A DNA stretch of 36,078 nt from an uncultured Chloroflexota bacterium. Lineage in GTDB: Bacteria > Chloroflexota > Anaerolineae > Anaerolineales > Villigracilaceae. Location of the stretch: contig CAADGT010000160.1 of NCBI GenBank assembly GCA_900696595.1, forward strand, positions 1 to 36,078, read 5' to 3'. Shown here piece by piece: positions 1 to 6,857 of the stretch. Each line of letters starts with the position of its first letter. Position 1 is the stretch's first letter. The notes beneath the pieces were generated by a model. That model ran no database searches. It saw nothing but the letters and a program-made list of their open reading frames with translations, and had not been told where the DNA came from. Made by a program: the position numbers and the translations under genes.

Positions 1-15
1 GATGAGCGTTTTCAT
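1..15 (-). CDS. First five codons of a further molybdenum-hydroxylase-type gene (cut by window edge)
   Basis: An ATG at 15 overlaps the TGA stop of the FAD-subunit gene as ATGA and opens a frame reading MKTLI before the window ends. The four-base overlap is the usual translational coupling within an operon. The expected next gene after a lone FAD subunit would be the 2Fe-2S or the large molybdopterin subunit of the same enzyme. That identity is inference from order only; five codons carry no family signal. Confidence 0.45.
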
Positions 16-857
16 AACGTCGCTTCGATTCCTCTTCGCACCAAAACTTCGACCATCCGTTTTCGATACCACGCCGCGCCGCGCACGTCGCTGATGGGCG
101 AACAGGATTCGGCGGATATTTTCGCGGCTTGGCGGATTCTCTCGTCCGTGAGCGCCTGCCCCTCCAAAATTTCCTCCCCGCTTCTCACCCGAAGTGGAGT
201 TGGCGCGACCGCCCCAAGCGTTATTCGCGCCTGACGGCATTTGCCGCCCTGCTTGTCAATCCGCACCGCCGCGCCGACGATGGCGATGTCCATGAAAGCG
301 CGCGGCGAATGTTTGAGATAAACCGTCTTGCCCTGCGGCGGCGGGACGATGATCTCTTTCAGCAGTTCGCCGCGCTGCATGACGGATTTGCCTGGACCCG
401 TGAAAAAATCGGCGAGGGGAATCTGTCGCTCGGAGGAAAGGCTGACGAGACAGGCAACCGCCTCAAGGGCGATGAGAGGCGGGGCGAGGTCGGCGGAGGG
501 CGAGGCGTTGCAGAGATTCCCTCCCAGCGTGGCGAGGTTGCGAATCTGTTCCGAAGCCATGAGTCCCGCCGCGAGGGCGAGGACGGGATACAGGTCGAGG
601 ATTTGAGGCGAGCGGGTTAAGTCCCGAAGCGTGGTCAAAGCGCCGAGGCGCAATCCCGAAGTTGAGTCGAATGAAATGCCGCGCAGGTCAGGGATGCGTT
701 TGATGTTGACGACGGCGCGCGGTTTTGCGAATCCGTTTTTCATTCGCAATAAAAGATCGGTGCCGCCCGCGATGATCGCCGCGCCGCCGTTGCGCTCCGC
801 CAATAATGACAGAGCCTCGGAGAGCGTCGCGGGGGTGAAGTGGTCGAATGAGTTCAT
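12..857 (-). CDS. FAD-binding subunit of a molybdenum hydroxylase (CoxM/XdhB-like)
   Basis: The 281-residue product is the medium subunit of a xanthine dehydrogenase/CO dehydrogenase-like molybdenum hydroxylase, passing electrons from the molybdenum and 2Fe-2S subunits through FAD. The N-terminal FAD motif AGGTDLLLRMKNG is near residues 31-43 and the second, ATLGGNLCNASPSADL, near 109-124; the C-terminal CO-dehydrogenase flavoprotein domain follows. Length is normal. It starts 3 bases after the iorB stop, so it probably shares a transcript with the indolepyruvate oxidoreductase genes, and its own stop overlaps the next start. It is distinct from the CoxM-like gene at 17397-18278, so the locus encodes two molybdenum hydroxylases. 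Substrate is not predictable from this subunit. Confidence 0.9.
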   Translation of the reverse strand: MNSFDHFTPATLSEALSLLAERNGGAAIIAGGTDLLLRMKNGFAKPRAVVNIKRIPDLRGISFDSTSGLRLGALTTLRDLTRSPQILDLYPVLALAAGLMASEQIRNLATLGGNLCNASPSADLAPPLIALEAVACLVSLSSERQIPLADFFTGPGKSVMQRGELLKEIIVPPPQGKTVYLKHSPRAFMDIAIVGAAVRIDKQGGKCRQARITLGAVAPTPLRVRSGEEILEGQALTDERIRQAAKISAESCSPISDVRGAAWYRKRMVEVLVRRGIEATL

Positions 858-860
858 GAA

Positions 861-1457
861 TTATTCGCTGGGAATTTTTTGCGCGGATTCGATTTGTCTT
901 TGTCCCGCCTGAAAGCCCGCCTCCAGCGCTTTGAGATTTCGCTCCGCGCCTTTGCTGGCGGCTTGCTTGATGGTTTCGATCATGTTTTCGAGCGGAAGGT
1001 TCAACGCGTCGTACGCGGCGACGAAGCCCGCCATGACGATGTTCGTCGCCGCCGCCGACCCCAACTCGACGGCGATGGCGCTGGCGGGCAGGCTCGCCAC
1101 GCGGATGTTCAACCGTTCGAGGTGCGGGGCGATTTCGGGGCGCAAGCCATCCTTGGAGTTGACGAAGACCGTTCCGCCGCGCCGCATGTAATCCATGTTT
1201 TGCAAGGCTTCGTTCGCGTCCAGCGCGATCATCAGGTCCGCCGAGCCGCGCTGGATGAGCGGCGCGTCGCTGCCGTTGACCTTGAGATGCGAGAAGACCG
1301 CGCCGCCGCGTTGACTCATGCCGTGCGTCTCCGAGACGACGACTCGATAGCCGAGGTTGACGGCGGTCTGCGAGATCAGCCGCGTGAGGAAGACGATTCC
1401 CTGCCCGCCGATTCCAGCGATGACGATCTTGAGTTCGGGTGTTGAAGTTGATGTCAT
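861..1457 (-). CDS. iorB: Indolepyruvate:ferredoxin oxidoreductase beta subunit (IorB-like)
   Basis: This is the gamma-type pyruvate-ferredoxin oxidoreductase domain that pairs with IorA to oxidise aryl pyruvates to aryl-acetyl-CoA with ferredoxin as acceptor. The product of about 198 residues opens with VIAGIGGQGIVFLTRLI, the signature of this subunit, and contains ETHGMSQRGGAVFSHLK, also typical. I chose the ATG at 1457 (MTSTST) because it sits just before the conserved domain; an upstream start at 1502 would add 15 residues of AT-rich intergenic sequence. The gap to iorA is about 250 bases and holds two palindromic elements, so the two subunit genes are unusually far apart for partners. 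Confidence 0.9.
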   Translation of the reverse strand: MTSTSTPELKIVIAGIGGQGIVFLTRLISQTAVNLGYRVVVSETHGMSQRGGAVFSHLKVNGSDAPLIQRGSADLMIALDANEALQNMDYMRRGGTVFVNSKDGLRPEIAPHLERLNIRVASLPASAIAVELGSAAATNIVMAGFVAAYDALNLPLENMIETIKQAASKGAERNLKALEAGFQAGQRQIESAQKIPSE

Positions 1458-1500
1458 TGATATATTGATTTCACCATACCGCAAGGTTTTGCAAATTAAC

Positions 1501-1644
1501 AATTAAATCGAGCAATTGACCCAGCTCATTTTGAACCACCGAGACACCGAGTCACGGAGTTTTAAGAGATTTTTTCTCAGTGTCTCCGTGTCTTCGTGGT
1601 TAGGTTTTGGCTGATCGAAGCCAACTTTATTGCTCGATTAATTT
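1501..1644. repeat. Nested palindromic element, about 144 bp
   Basis: Two inverted repeats lie one inside the other. The outer arms are a perfect 11 bp (AATCGAGCAAT at 1506-1516 against 1629-1639). The inner arms are 26 bases each (1534-1559 and 1576-1601), roughly 85% complementary and starting AACCACCGAGACAC / ending TCTTCGTGGTT. The inner arm resembles the purine-rich 'ccacgaagacacggag' repeats common in intergenic DNA of many environmental bacteria. It has MITE-like form, but no target-site duplication is obvious. It separates iorB from iorA. Confidence 0.75.
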
Positions 1645-1675
1645 AGAAAAGTGCAATACCTTGCGTCCTACTCCA

Positions 1676-1697
1676 ACCGCAAAATAAATTTTGCGGT
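1676..1697. repeat. Short perfect hairpin related to the GCAAAn..TTTGCGGTAC repeats
   Basis: ACCGCAAAA (1676-1684) pairs perfectly with TTTTGCGGT (1689-1697) around a TAAA loop. The right arm followed by AC matches the end of the palindromic units at 24121-24246 and 29719-29827, so this may be a solitary member of that family. It lies 7 bases beyond the iorA stop and could also act as a 3' mRNA hairpin; there is no strong T-tract on the minus strand. Confidence 0.5.
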
Positions 1698-1704
1698 ACA
1701 AAAA

Positions 1705-3582
1705 TCACGCCGCCACCTCCGCGACCTTCGGGACGATGAAGCCTTTGTAGCAGGCGTCAATACATTGACCGCAGTCAATGCAGATTTTGTAGTCAATATC
1801 CACGCGGCTGCCGTCGGGGCGCAGAATGAGCGCGGGACATTCAAAGACTTCGGTGCAGAAGCGGCAACCGTCACATTCGTCGGTGACGATGACGGGGAGC
1901 GGTTCTTCCACGACTGGGCTGGGATCGTACAAAACGCACGGTCGGTCGGCGATGATGACCGCCACGCCGCCTTCGGGCGACTGCGCGTACGCCTGCGCTT
2001 CTTTTAATATCTCGGTGAAATCCTCCTGCTCGTACGGGTCGGTCACTTTGAGGTATTCCACTCCGCAGGCGCGCACAAGATCGGGGATGGAAACCTTGCG
2101 CGGCGCCTCCGAACCGTCCGCCAGATAGTCGTTGGCGGGAGTCGGTTGAAAGCCCGTCATGGCGGTGGTGTGATTATCCAAGATCAACAAAACGAAACGC
2201 GCGCCTGTGTGGACGGCGTTGATCAACGGCGGTATGCCCGAATGAAGGAAGGTCGAATCGCCGATGGACGCGACGATGGCGCGTTCGTCCCCTGCGAGTC
2301 GGTTGGCTTGGAAGAATCCGTTCGCCATGGTGATCGAAGCGCCCATGTCCACGAAGGTATCCACCGCCCGCAGGTTGGTCCCCAGCGTGTAACAGCCGAT
2401 GTCGCCAGGGTAGATCGCGCGCGGACCGAACGTCCGCTTCATGGAATAGAACGCGGAGCGATGCGAACAGCCAGGGCAGAGTCGCGGTCGGCGTACGGGA
2501 AGCGAAAGCGTCTTGATGAAGGCGCTCAGTTCGCCATCTTCGGGCGAAGCGTTGACCTGAATCCCCGCCTCGCTGAAAACTTTGTGCAGGATCGAAAACA
2601 TCACTTCGGGAGTCAACTCGCCCGCGTTCGGCACGCTCCCGTCGAGTCGTCCCCGCACTTGATCTCGATTCGGTATTTGCAATTCAATACATGCGTCTGG
2701 TTCTTCCAGCACGATGACCGTTTGAAACAAGGCGCAAAAACTTTCAACATAAGATGTCGGCAACGGATACGGCGTGCCGATCTTCAACATCGGAACGCGG
2801 ACGCCCAATTCGGTCAGGGCTTGTTGCGCGGTGAGGAACGCCACGCCCGAGGCGACGATTCCCACCCCGCCGCCCGCTTCGGCATCCGCGATGTAGTTAT
2901 GTTTGGAGTTGGAAAACTCGGCGGCGATGTCGGTTAGTTTCTGGTTGAGTTCCGTGTGCAGTTTGTAACGCAGTTTGGGAGTGGCGGTCCAATGCGTCGG
3001 GTCTTTTTGAAATTTGGCAGACGGCGCTTCTCCGCTCGTTGAAGATTCATCCACATCACTTGGACTGACGGCGTGACACAAGCGCGTCGTCGGGCGCACG
3101 ATGACGGGAATCCTGAACCACTCGGACAACTCGAACGCGTCCTTGACCATCTCGCGCGCCTCCGCAGGCGTGGACGGATCAAACACTGGGACTTTGGCGG
3201 TCAGCGCCAGCAGGCGCGAGTCCTGTTCGGTCTGCGACGAGTGCGGACCTGGATCGTCCGCGGGGATGACGACAAACCCGCCCTTCACGCCCGTGTACGC
3301 GGCGCTGAAGAGCGGGTCGGAAGCGACGTTCAACCCCACCTGTTTCATCGCTACGGCGGCGCGCAGTCCCGTCCAACTTGCGGCAAGGGCGACCTCGAAC
3401 GCCACCTTTTCATTGACCGACCATTCCGTGTACACGTCGCGGTTGAGGCGTTTCTTATACTTGACAACTCCCGCCAATATCTCGGAACTCGGTGTGCCTG
3501 GGTAGGCGGTCGCCACGCGACAACCCTGCTCCACAATCCCCAAAGCGATCGCTTCGTTCCCTGTGAGTAGTTGAGAGTTCAT
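1705..3582 (-). CDS. iorA: Indolepyruvate:ferredoxin oxidoreductase alpha subunit
   Basis: The 625-residue product is a thiamine-diphosphate enzyme that decarboxylates aryl pyruvates (from Trp, Phe or Tyr transamination) to acyl-CoA and reduces ferredoxin, an oxygen-sensitive cytosolic reaction. The N-terminal pyrimidine-binding domain begins LLTGNEAIALGIVEQG; a transferase-like domain follows; the ThDP domain carries GDIGCYTLG and IGDSTFLHSG about residues 400-450. The C-terminus is a ferredoxin domain with CDGCRFCTEVFECP and CIDCGQCIDAC; the second cluster lacks the usual proline after its last cysteine. Length is normal. It lies downstream of trpB2 and upstream of iorB on the same strand. 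The ATG at 3582 fits the family N-terminus but has no clear Shine-Dalgarno sequence. Confidence 0.95.
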   Translation of the reverse strand: MNSQLLTGNEAIALGIVEQGCRVATAYPGTPSSEILAGVVKYKKRLNRDVYTEWSVNEKVAFEVALAASWTGLRAAVAMKQVGLNVASDPLFSAAYTGVKGGFVVIPADDPGPHSSQTEQDSRLLALTAKVPVFDPSTPAEAREMVKDAFELSEWFRIPVIVRPTTRLCHAVSPSDVDESSTSGEAPSAKFQKDPTHWTATPKLRYKLHTELNQKLTDIAAEFSNSKHNYIADAEAGGGVGIVASGVAFLTAQQALTELGVRVPMLKIGTPYPLPTSYVESFCALFQTVIVLEEPDACIELQIPNRDQVRGRLDGSVPNAGELTPEVMFSILHKVFSEAGIQVNASPEDGELSAFIKTLSLPVRRPRLCPGCSHRSAFYSMKRTFGPRAIYPGDIGCYTLGTNLRAVDTFVDMGASITMANGFFQANRLAGDERAIVASIGDSTFLHSGIPPLINAVHTGARFVLLILDNHTTAMTGFQPTPANDYLADGSEAPRKVSIPDLVRACGVEYLKVTDPYEQEDFTEILKEAQAYAQSPEGGVAVIIADRPCVLYDPSPVVEEPLPVIVTDECDGCRFCTEVFECPALILRPDGSRVDIDYKICIDCGQCIDACYKGFIVPKVAEVAA

Positions 3583-3635
3583 GGGTAATGTACTCTAAAA
3601 TAATCCAATCGAAAATTGTCAGGTACTGGCGCCTG

Positions 3636-3712
3636 TAAGCCGGAATGTCATTCCGACTTACTTTATTTGCCGTCAATTTTCATTTCCCCGGCTTTCCAAA
3701 GCCGGGGAAATG
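3636..3712. repeat. Two adjacent hairpin palindromes between trpB2 and iorA
   Basis: The right hairpin is perfect: CATTTCCCCGGCTTT (3681-3695) pairs over 15 bp with 3698-3712 across a two-base loop. The left hairpin pairs TAAGCCGGAATG (3636-3647) with 3649-3660 with one mismatch. Neither is followed by a T-tract on the minus strand, so these look more like REP-type intergenic palindromes than a classic terminator, though they could block or stabilise the trpB2 3' end, which lies 18 bases upstream. Confidence 0.7.
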
Positions 3713-3729
3713 AATGTGTTACATACGCG

Positions 3730-5115
3730 CTACAGGGCGACCTGCGGCAGGTCTTTCATGGCTTCCTCAACTTTTGTTTCGGAGTAGCCGCTGGTGCTTT
3801 TGAGGTTGCCCTTCAGGTATTCGTCGTACGCGCCCAGGTCGAACAACCCATGCCCGGAGAGATTAAAGGCGATCACTTTCTTCTTGCCTTCCTCTTTGCA
3901 TTTCACCGCTTCGTTGATTGCGGCGCGAACGGCATGGGAGGACTCGGGAGCCGGGACGATGCCTTCGGCTTGCGCGAACATGCGCGCGCCTTCAAAGGTC
4001 TCGAGCTGATCAAGGGCGATCGCTTCGATGTGGCCGCTGTCCACCAGGGCGGAGACGTGAGGCGCCATGCCGTGATAGCGCAACCCGCCGGCATGGATTC
4101 CGTCCGGCATGAATCCATGACCGAGCGTGTGCATCTTGACGACGGGCGCCATGCGGGCCGTATCGCCGTAATCGAAGGTGTACTTGCCCTTGGTCAGGGA
4201 CGGGCAGGCGGCCGGTTCGACGGCAATCACCCTGGTCTTTTGTCCTTCCGTCAAATTCTTGTGGATGAACGGGAAGGTGAACCCGGCGAAGTTGCTCCCG
4301 CCCCCGGCGCAGGCGATGACCATGTCCGGGTATTCTCCGGCCATGTCGAACTGCTTGAGAGCCTCGAGTCCGATGACGGTCTGATGCATCAACACGGGTC
4401 CCAGCACGGAGCCGAGGCAGTATTTATACTTGCCGTTGGAGGCGACCGCCGCTTCCACCCCCTCCGAGATGGCGATGCCGAGCGAGCCGGGGCTGTTCGG
4501 GTTCTCCGCCAGCACTTTGCGCCCGTATTCGGTCTTGTCGGACGGGCTGGGGGTGACGGTCGCGCCAAAGTTTTCCATGATGATGCGGCGATAGGGTTTC
4601 TGGTTGTAGGAAACCTTCACCATGTACACATGACATTCCAGGTTAAAGAAACTGCACGCCATGGACATCGCCGAGCCCCACTGTCCGGCTCCGGTCTCGG
4701 TCGTGAATCCCTTCACGCCTTCCTCTTTGGCGTAAAACGCCTGCGCGATGGCGGTGTTGGACTTGTGCGAGCCGACGGGGGAGACGCCTTCATACTTGTA
4801 GTAAATGTGGGCGGGCGTGTCGAGCGCCTTCTCCAGCCGATGCGCGCGATGGAGCGGCGACGGGCGCCACAGTTTGTAGATCTCGCGCACCGGTTCGGGG
4901 ATCTCGACCCAGCGTTCCAGGCTCATCGCCTCGCCGATGAATCGCATCGGGAACAGGACGGACAGGAAGTCGGGCGTCACAGGCTCCAGCGTGCCGGGAT
5001 GCAACACCGCGTTCCAGGCGGTCTTGGCCGGGTCCACCGGCATATCGGGGTTGATGTTGTACCAGGCCTTCGGCAGGTCGGCTTCGGTAAGTTCGAACTT
5101 ATATTTGTCGCTCAT
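3730..5115 (-). CDS. trpB: TrpB2-type tryptophan synthase beta-like PLP enzyme
   Basis: The 461-residue product belongs to the TrpB2 branch, which makes tryptophan from indole and serine or phosphoserine without a normal TrpA partner. The PLP lysine is in [20 protein letters not shown] (Lys118). Further family motifs are [15 protein letters not shown] and the phosphate-binding [12 protein letters not shown]. The N-terminal extension of some 85 residues before RPSPLHRA is typical of TrpB2 and absent from TrpB1. ATG at 5115 has a good GAGGAG ribosome site six bases upstream. No trpA is in the window, and the next gene on the strand is iorA, which oxidises the transamination product of tryptophan. 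It has its own promoter (5558-5585) and a long structured leader. Confidence 0.93.
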   Translation of the reverse strand: MSDKYKFELTEADLPKAWYNINPDMPVDPAKTAWNAVLHPGTLEPVTPDFLSVLFPMRFIGEAMSLERWVEIPEPVREIYKLWRPSPLHRAHRLEKALDTPAHIYYKYEGVSPVGSHKSNTAIAQAFYAKEEGVKGFTTETGAGQWGSAMSMACSFFNLECHVYMVKVSYNQKPYRRIIMENFGATVTPSPSDKTEYGRKVLAENPNSPGSLGIAISEGVEAAVASNGKYKYCLGSVLGPVLMHQTVIGLEALKQFDMAGEYPDMVIACAGGGSNFAGFTFPFIHKNLTEGQKTRVIAVEPAACPSLTKGKYTFDYGDTARMAPVVKMHTLGHGFMPDGIHAGGLRYHGMAPHVSALVDSGHIEAIALDQLETFEGARMFAQAEGIVPAPESSHAVRAAINEAVKCKEEGKKKVIAFNLSGHGLFDLGAYDEYLKGNLKSTSGYSETKVEEAMKDLPQVAL

Positions 5116-5198
5116 GGTAGCTCCTCACTCTGGGAAATTTGAATGAACTGAAAGCGCAAGGGTTCCTGTTTATTTATCATCCATAACATTTCTCCTGT

Positions 5199-5215
5199 CT
5201 GATGCATACCATCAG
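5199..5215 (-). promoter_or_regulatory. Small hairpin in the trpB2 leader ahead of an AGGAGA box
   Basis: CTGATG (5199-5204) and CATCAG (5210-5215) form a 6-bp stem with a 5-base loop. On the minus-strand RNA it sits directly 5' of an AGGAGA sequence and a cluster of ATGs about 75 bases before trpB2. One of these frames (starting ATGATAAAT) stays open for 22 codons and ends in TGA overlapping the trpB2 ATG. Whether that frame is translated is unknown. Confidence 0.35.
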
Positions 5216-5280
5216 TATCCGCTGTCGGGTGTGTTTGAGCCGCGAAACGCGCTGAATGTCTTTGGAAGAAAAATACGGAT

Positions 5281-5325
5281 AAAAAAACGCGGGGGCGATT
5301 ACCGGTCAGGAATCCCGCGCCTGAC
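5281..5325 (-). terminator. Intrinsic terminator inside the trpB2 leader, with competing hairpin
   Basis: On the minus-strand RNA, CGCGGG (5319-5314) pairs with CCCGCG (5293-5288), followed at once by seven U (5287-5281), a standard intrinsic terminator. It lies about 240 bases after the trpB2 promoter and 166 bases before the trpB2 start, so it would stop trpB2 transcription. GTCAGG (5325-5320) can instead pair with CCTGAC (5310-5305), putting the terminator's left arm in a loop. A third segment, CGCGGGGCGAT (5382-5372), can pair with the right arm ATCGCCCCCGCG (5299-5288) with one bulged C. These alternatives make attenuation plausible. A plain terminator for the upstream YlbF operon is the simpler reading. 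Confidence 0.7.
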
Positions 5326-5475
5326 GACTATTGATGATAAATGAATCTGTGTGAAGAATATCCCCGCCCCCATCGCCCCGCGCCTCTTTGCCCGGACGCA
5401 AGACTCCCCCGCCCCTCCCCAACCTGCCCTACGCTGTGACCGATCCTGCCGCTTGCCGAGCGGTTGTAACGCCAT
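5299..5475 (-). CDS. Possible 58-residue leader ORF upstream of trpB2
   Basis: ATG at 5475 has a strong GGAGG six bases upstream (5482-5486) and opens a frame of 58 codons beginning MALQPLGKRQ and ending in TAA at 5299-5301, inside the terminator hairpin. It contains one Trp codon (TGG, codon 19), is arginine and glycine rich, and matches no family I recognise. Its interest is position: promoter, ribosome site, start, then stop within the attenuator-like structure. It may be a regulatory leader peptide or a chance frame in GC-rich DNA. Confidence 0.3.
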   Translation of the reverse strand: MALQPLGKRQDRSQRRAGWGGAGESCVRAKRRGAMGAGIFFTQIHLSSIVVRRGIPDR

Positions 5476-5512
5476 GCAGAACCTCCAACCTGGAAAGAAT
5501 CCGTTTGGAAAT

Positions 5513-5553
5513 ATATCTCACTATTTATTCATAGCGTAAAAAAAGTGAGATAT
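5513..5553. promoter_or_regulatory. Inverted repeat at the trpB2 transcription start
   Basis: ATATCTCAC (5513-5521) and GTGAGATAT (5545-5553) are perfect 9-bp inverted arms, centres 32 bp apart, about three helical turns. The predicted start site of the trpB2 promoter falls in the first arm reached by polymerase. The arrangement suits an operator for a dimeric repressor or a 5' mRNA hairpin. The regulator is not identifiable. Confidence 0.5.
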
Positions 5554-5557
5554 GTTT

Positions 5558-5585
5558 AGTATAAATGTTTTCATTGATTTGTCAA
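5558..5585 (-). promoter_or_regulatory. Sigma-70-type promoter for trpB2
   Basis: Reading the minus strand, TTGACA (5585-5580) is separated by 16 bases from TATACT (5563-5558), nearly a consensus housekeeping promoter. The -35 box overlaps the TGA stop codon of the DUF2877 gene. Transcription would begin near 5551, giving a leader of roughly 440 bases before the trpB2 ATG. Confidence 0.75.
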
Positions 5586-6499
5586 CTTAAAACAGGGCTA
5601 AAACGCGGACGGGCATTTGAGAATGCGACAATGCTGCACAACAACCCTGTGACCGCGTCCATGCCGGAGGAATGTCCCATTTGCAGGGCGGCGGCGAGCG
5701 CGGGCTGCAGACGGGCGCGAAATGTGGAACCGCAAAGCGCCCGCGCCAGGTCGGCGATGCGGCTGGAGACCCGTCCGTGCGCGGCGTGATAAATGTAGGC
5801 GCGGCTGATATCGTTTGTGCGGCTGGAAAGGCGAATCGCCGCCTCGCCAAACTCGGAGAGGAATTGAGCGCGTTGCGTATTTTCTCCAACCGCGCAATGC
5901 AACCCGGCCAAAAATCCGGCCAGCAAATCGTCGCCGCTGGGAGTCAGCCCCTCGCCCAGCCCGATCAATTGGGATGCGGCGGATGAGGCGGCCTGCGAGT
6001 CGAAGCGTTGCGCGGCGTCGAGCAGGGCGCGCATTCCCGTTGCCGCGCGGCGGGAGATCGGACTCGTTTTCTCGTTTTCATTCGAGTCGAACAACTCGTC
6101 CGCGACAATGGTTGTGCGGGCAAGCCTCTGGCGCATGTTGAGCGCCCGCCAGGCGGCCTGCCACGCCAAACGAACGGAGGTGTCGGACGGGTCGGCGTGA
6201 AAGGCTGTCAGCGCGGAAATCCATTTGGGAGCGCCGGACAGGCCTATGGTCAGGGAGGCGAGGCGCAGAAAGTTGTCGCGCCGGGTCGCGCGTTCGCCGA
6301 TTCTGAATCCGATGAAGGAAAAATCGGCGGGGGCGTTTATTCGAATCCCATGCGGCAGGTCGGGCTGGTCGGGCAGGACGAGCGTCAGCAGTTTGTTATC
6401 TTCGAAATTCAGGTTGAGCGCGGATCGAAAGACGCTGTGAACGACGGCATCGAAGTCGGTTGGCGGGACGCTTTCGCCGATGGAAAGGGCTTGAAACAT
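5582..6499 (-). CDS. ylbF: DUF2877 protein, YlbF/AllH-like carbamoyltransferase component
   Basis: The 305-residue product has the hallmark DUF2877 motif GLGEGLTPSGDDLLAGFLAG near residues 187-206. In E. coli the homologues FdrA, YlbE and YlbF together are assigned as oxamate carbamoyltransferase (AllFGH), which transfers the carbamoyl group of oxalurate to phosphate. Here the FdrA and YlbE homologues lie 14-18 kb upstream on the same strand, so the three parts are split between two transcription units. The gene starts one base after the DUF35 stop and ends the importer operon; its stop codon overlaps the trpB2 -35 box. It is somewhat longer than E. coli YlbF. Family assignment is firm; the carbamoyl acceptor and donor here are inferred. 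Confidence 0.85.
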   Translation of the reverse strand: MFQALSIGESVPPTDFDAVVHSVFRSALNLNFEDNKLLTLVLPDQPDLPHGIRINAPADFSFIGFRIGERATRRDNFLRLASLTIGLSGAPKWISALTAFHADPSDTSVRLAWQAAWRALNMRQRLARTTIVADELFDSNENEKTSPISRRAATGMRALLDAAQRFDSQAASSAASQLIGLGEGLTPSGDDLLAGFLAGLHCAVGENTQRAQFLSEFGEAAIRLSSRTNDISRAYIYHAAHGRVSSRIADLARALCGSTFRARLQPALAAALQMGHSSGMDAVTGLLCSIVAFSNARPRFSPVLS

Positions 6500-6500
6500 T

Positions 6501-6857
6501 TTATTCGAGCGGTTCGAATTTTATGCCGTGAATGGGTTGCCCGTTCACGAAGCGGATCGTCTCCCAGCGGGAGGCGACAGCCATGCCTGTCCGCAGTTCT
6601 TTTGCGGAACCGGCTTTGATCTGCCCCAGCGCGCGCGCGCCGTTTTCGAATTCTGCGAGTCCGAGGATCAGGGCAGGCTGGTCGAAGCCTTCGGGCAGGC
6701 TGACGATGACGGTGTAGGTCAGCAGTCTGGCGTTTCCTTGCGGGTGAATTATATCGAAGTCGCGGCGTTTGCAGTCCAGGCAACGGTCGTGAAAGGGGTG
6801 ATGAAGCCTGCCGCAATGCGCGCAACGATACAGGGGCAAGGGAGCGGGCGCGCTCAT
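6501..6857 (-). CDS. DUF35 OB-fold/zinc-ribbon protein, partner of the thiolase-fold gene
   Basis: The 118-residue protein has an N-terminal zinc ribbon with cysteine pairs CAHC and CLDC (residues 12-32) and a C-terminal OB-fold (LLTYTVIVSLPEGFDQPALILGL and onward), the standard DUF35 layout. DUF35 proteins bind acyl-CoA and form complexes with thiolase-family enzymes. The start ATG at 6857 overlaps the thiolase stop as ATGA, so the two are translationally coupled and almost certainly co-assemble. Because the partner lacks its cysteine, the steroid-degradation pair Ltp2/DUF35, a retro-aldolase, is the closest known precedent. Confidence 0.9.
   Translation of the reverse strand: MSAPAPLPLYRCAHCGRLHHPFHDRCLDCKRRDFDIIHPQGNARLLTYTVIVSLPEGFDQPALILGLAEFENGARALGQIKAGSAKELRTGMAVASRWETIRFVNGQPIHGIKFEPLE

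Noticed and set aside
3616..5142. 508-codon open frame on the plus strand
   Set aside because: It is antisense to trpB2 and has no family motif; the minus-strand gene has clear PLP motifs and a good ribosome site.
5116..5581. T-box riboswitch in the trpB2 leader
   Set aside because: No AGGGTGGNACCGCG-like antiterminator bulge was found; the terminator and competing hairpin are present without it.
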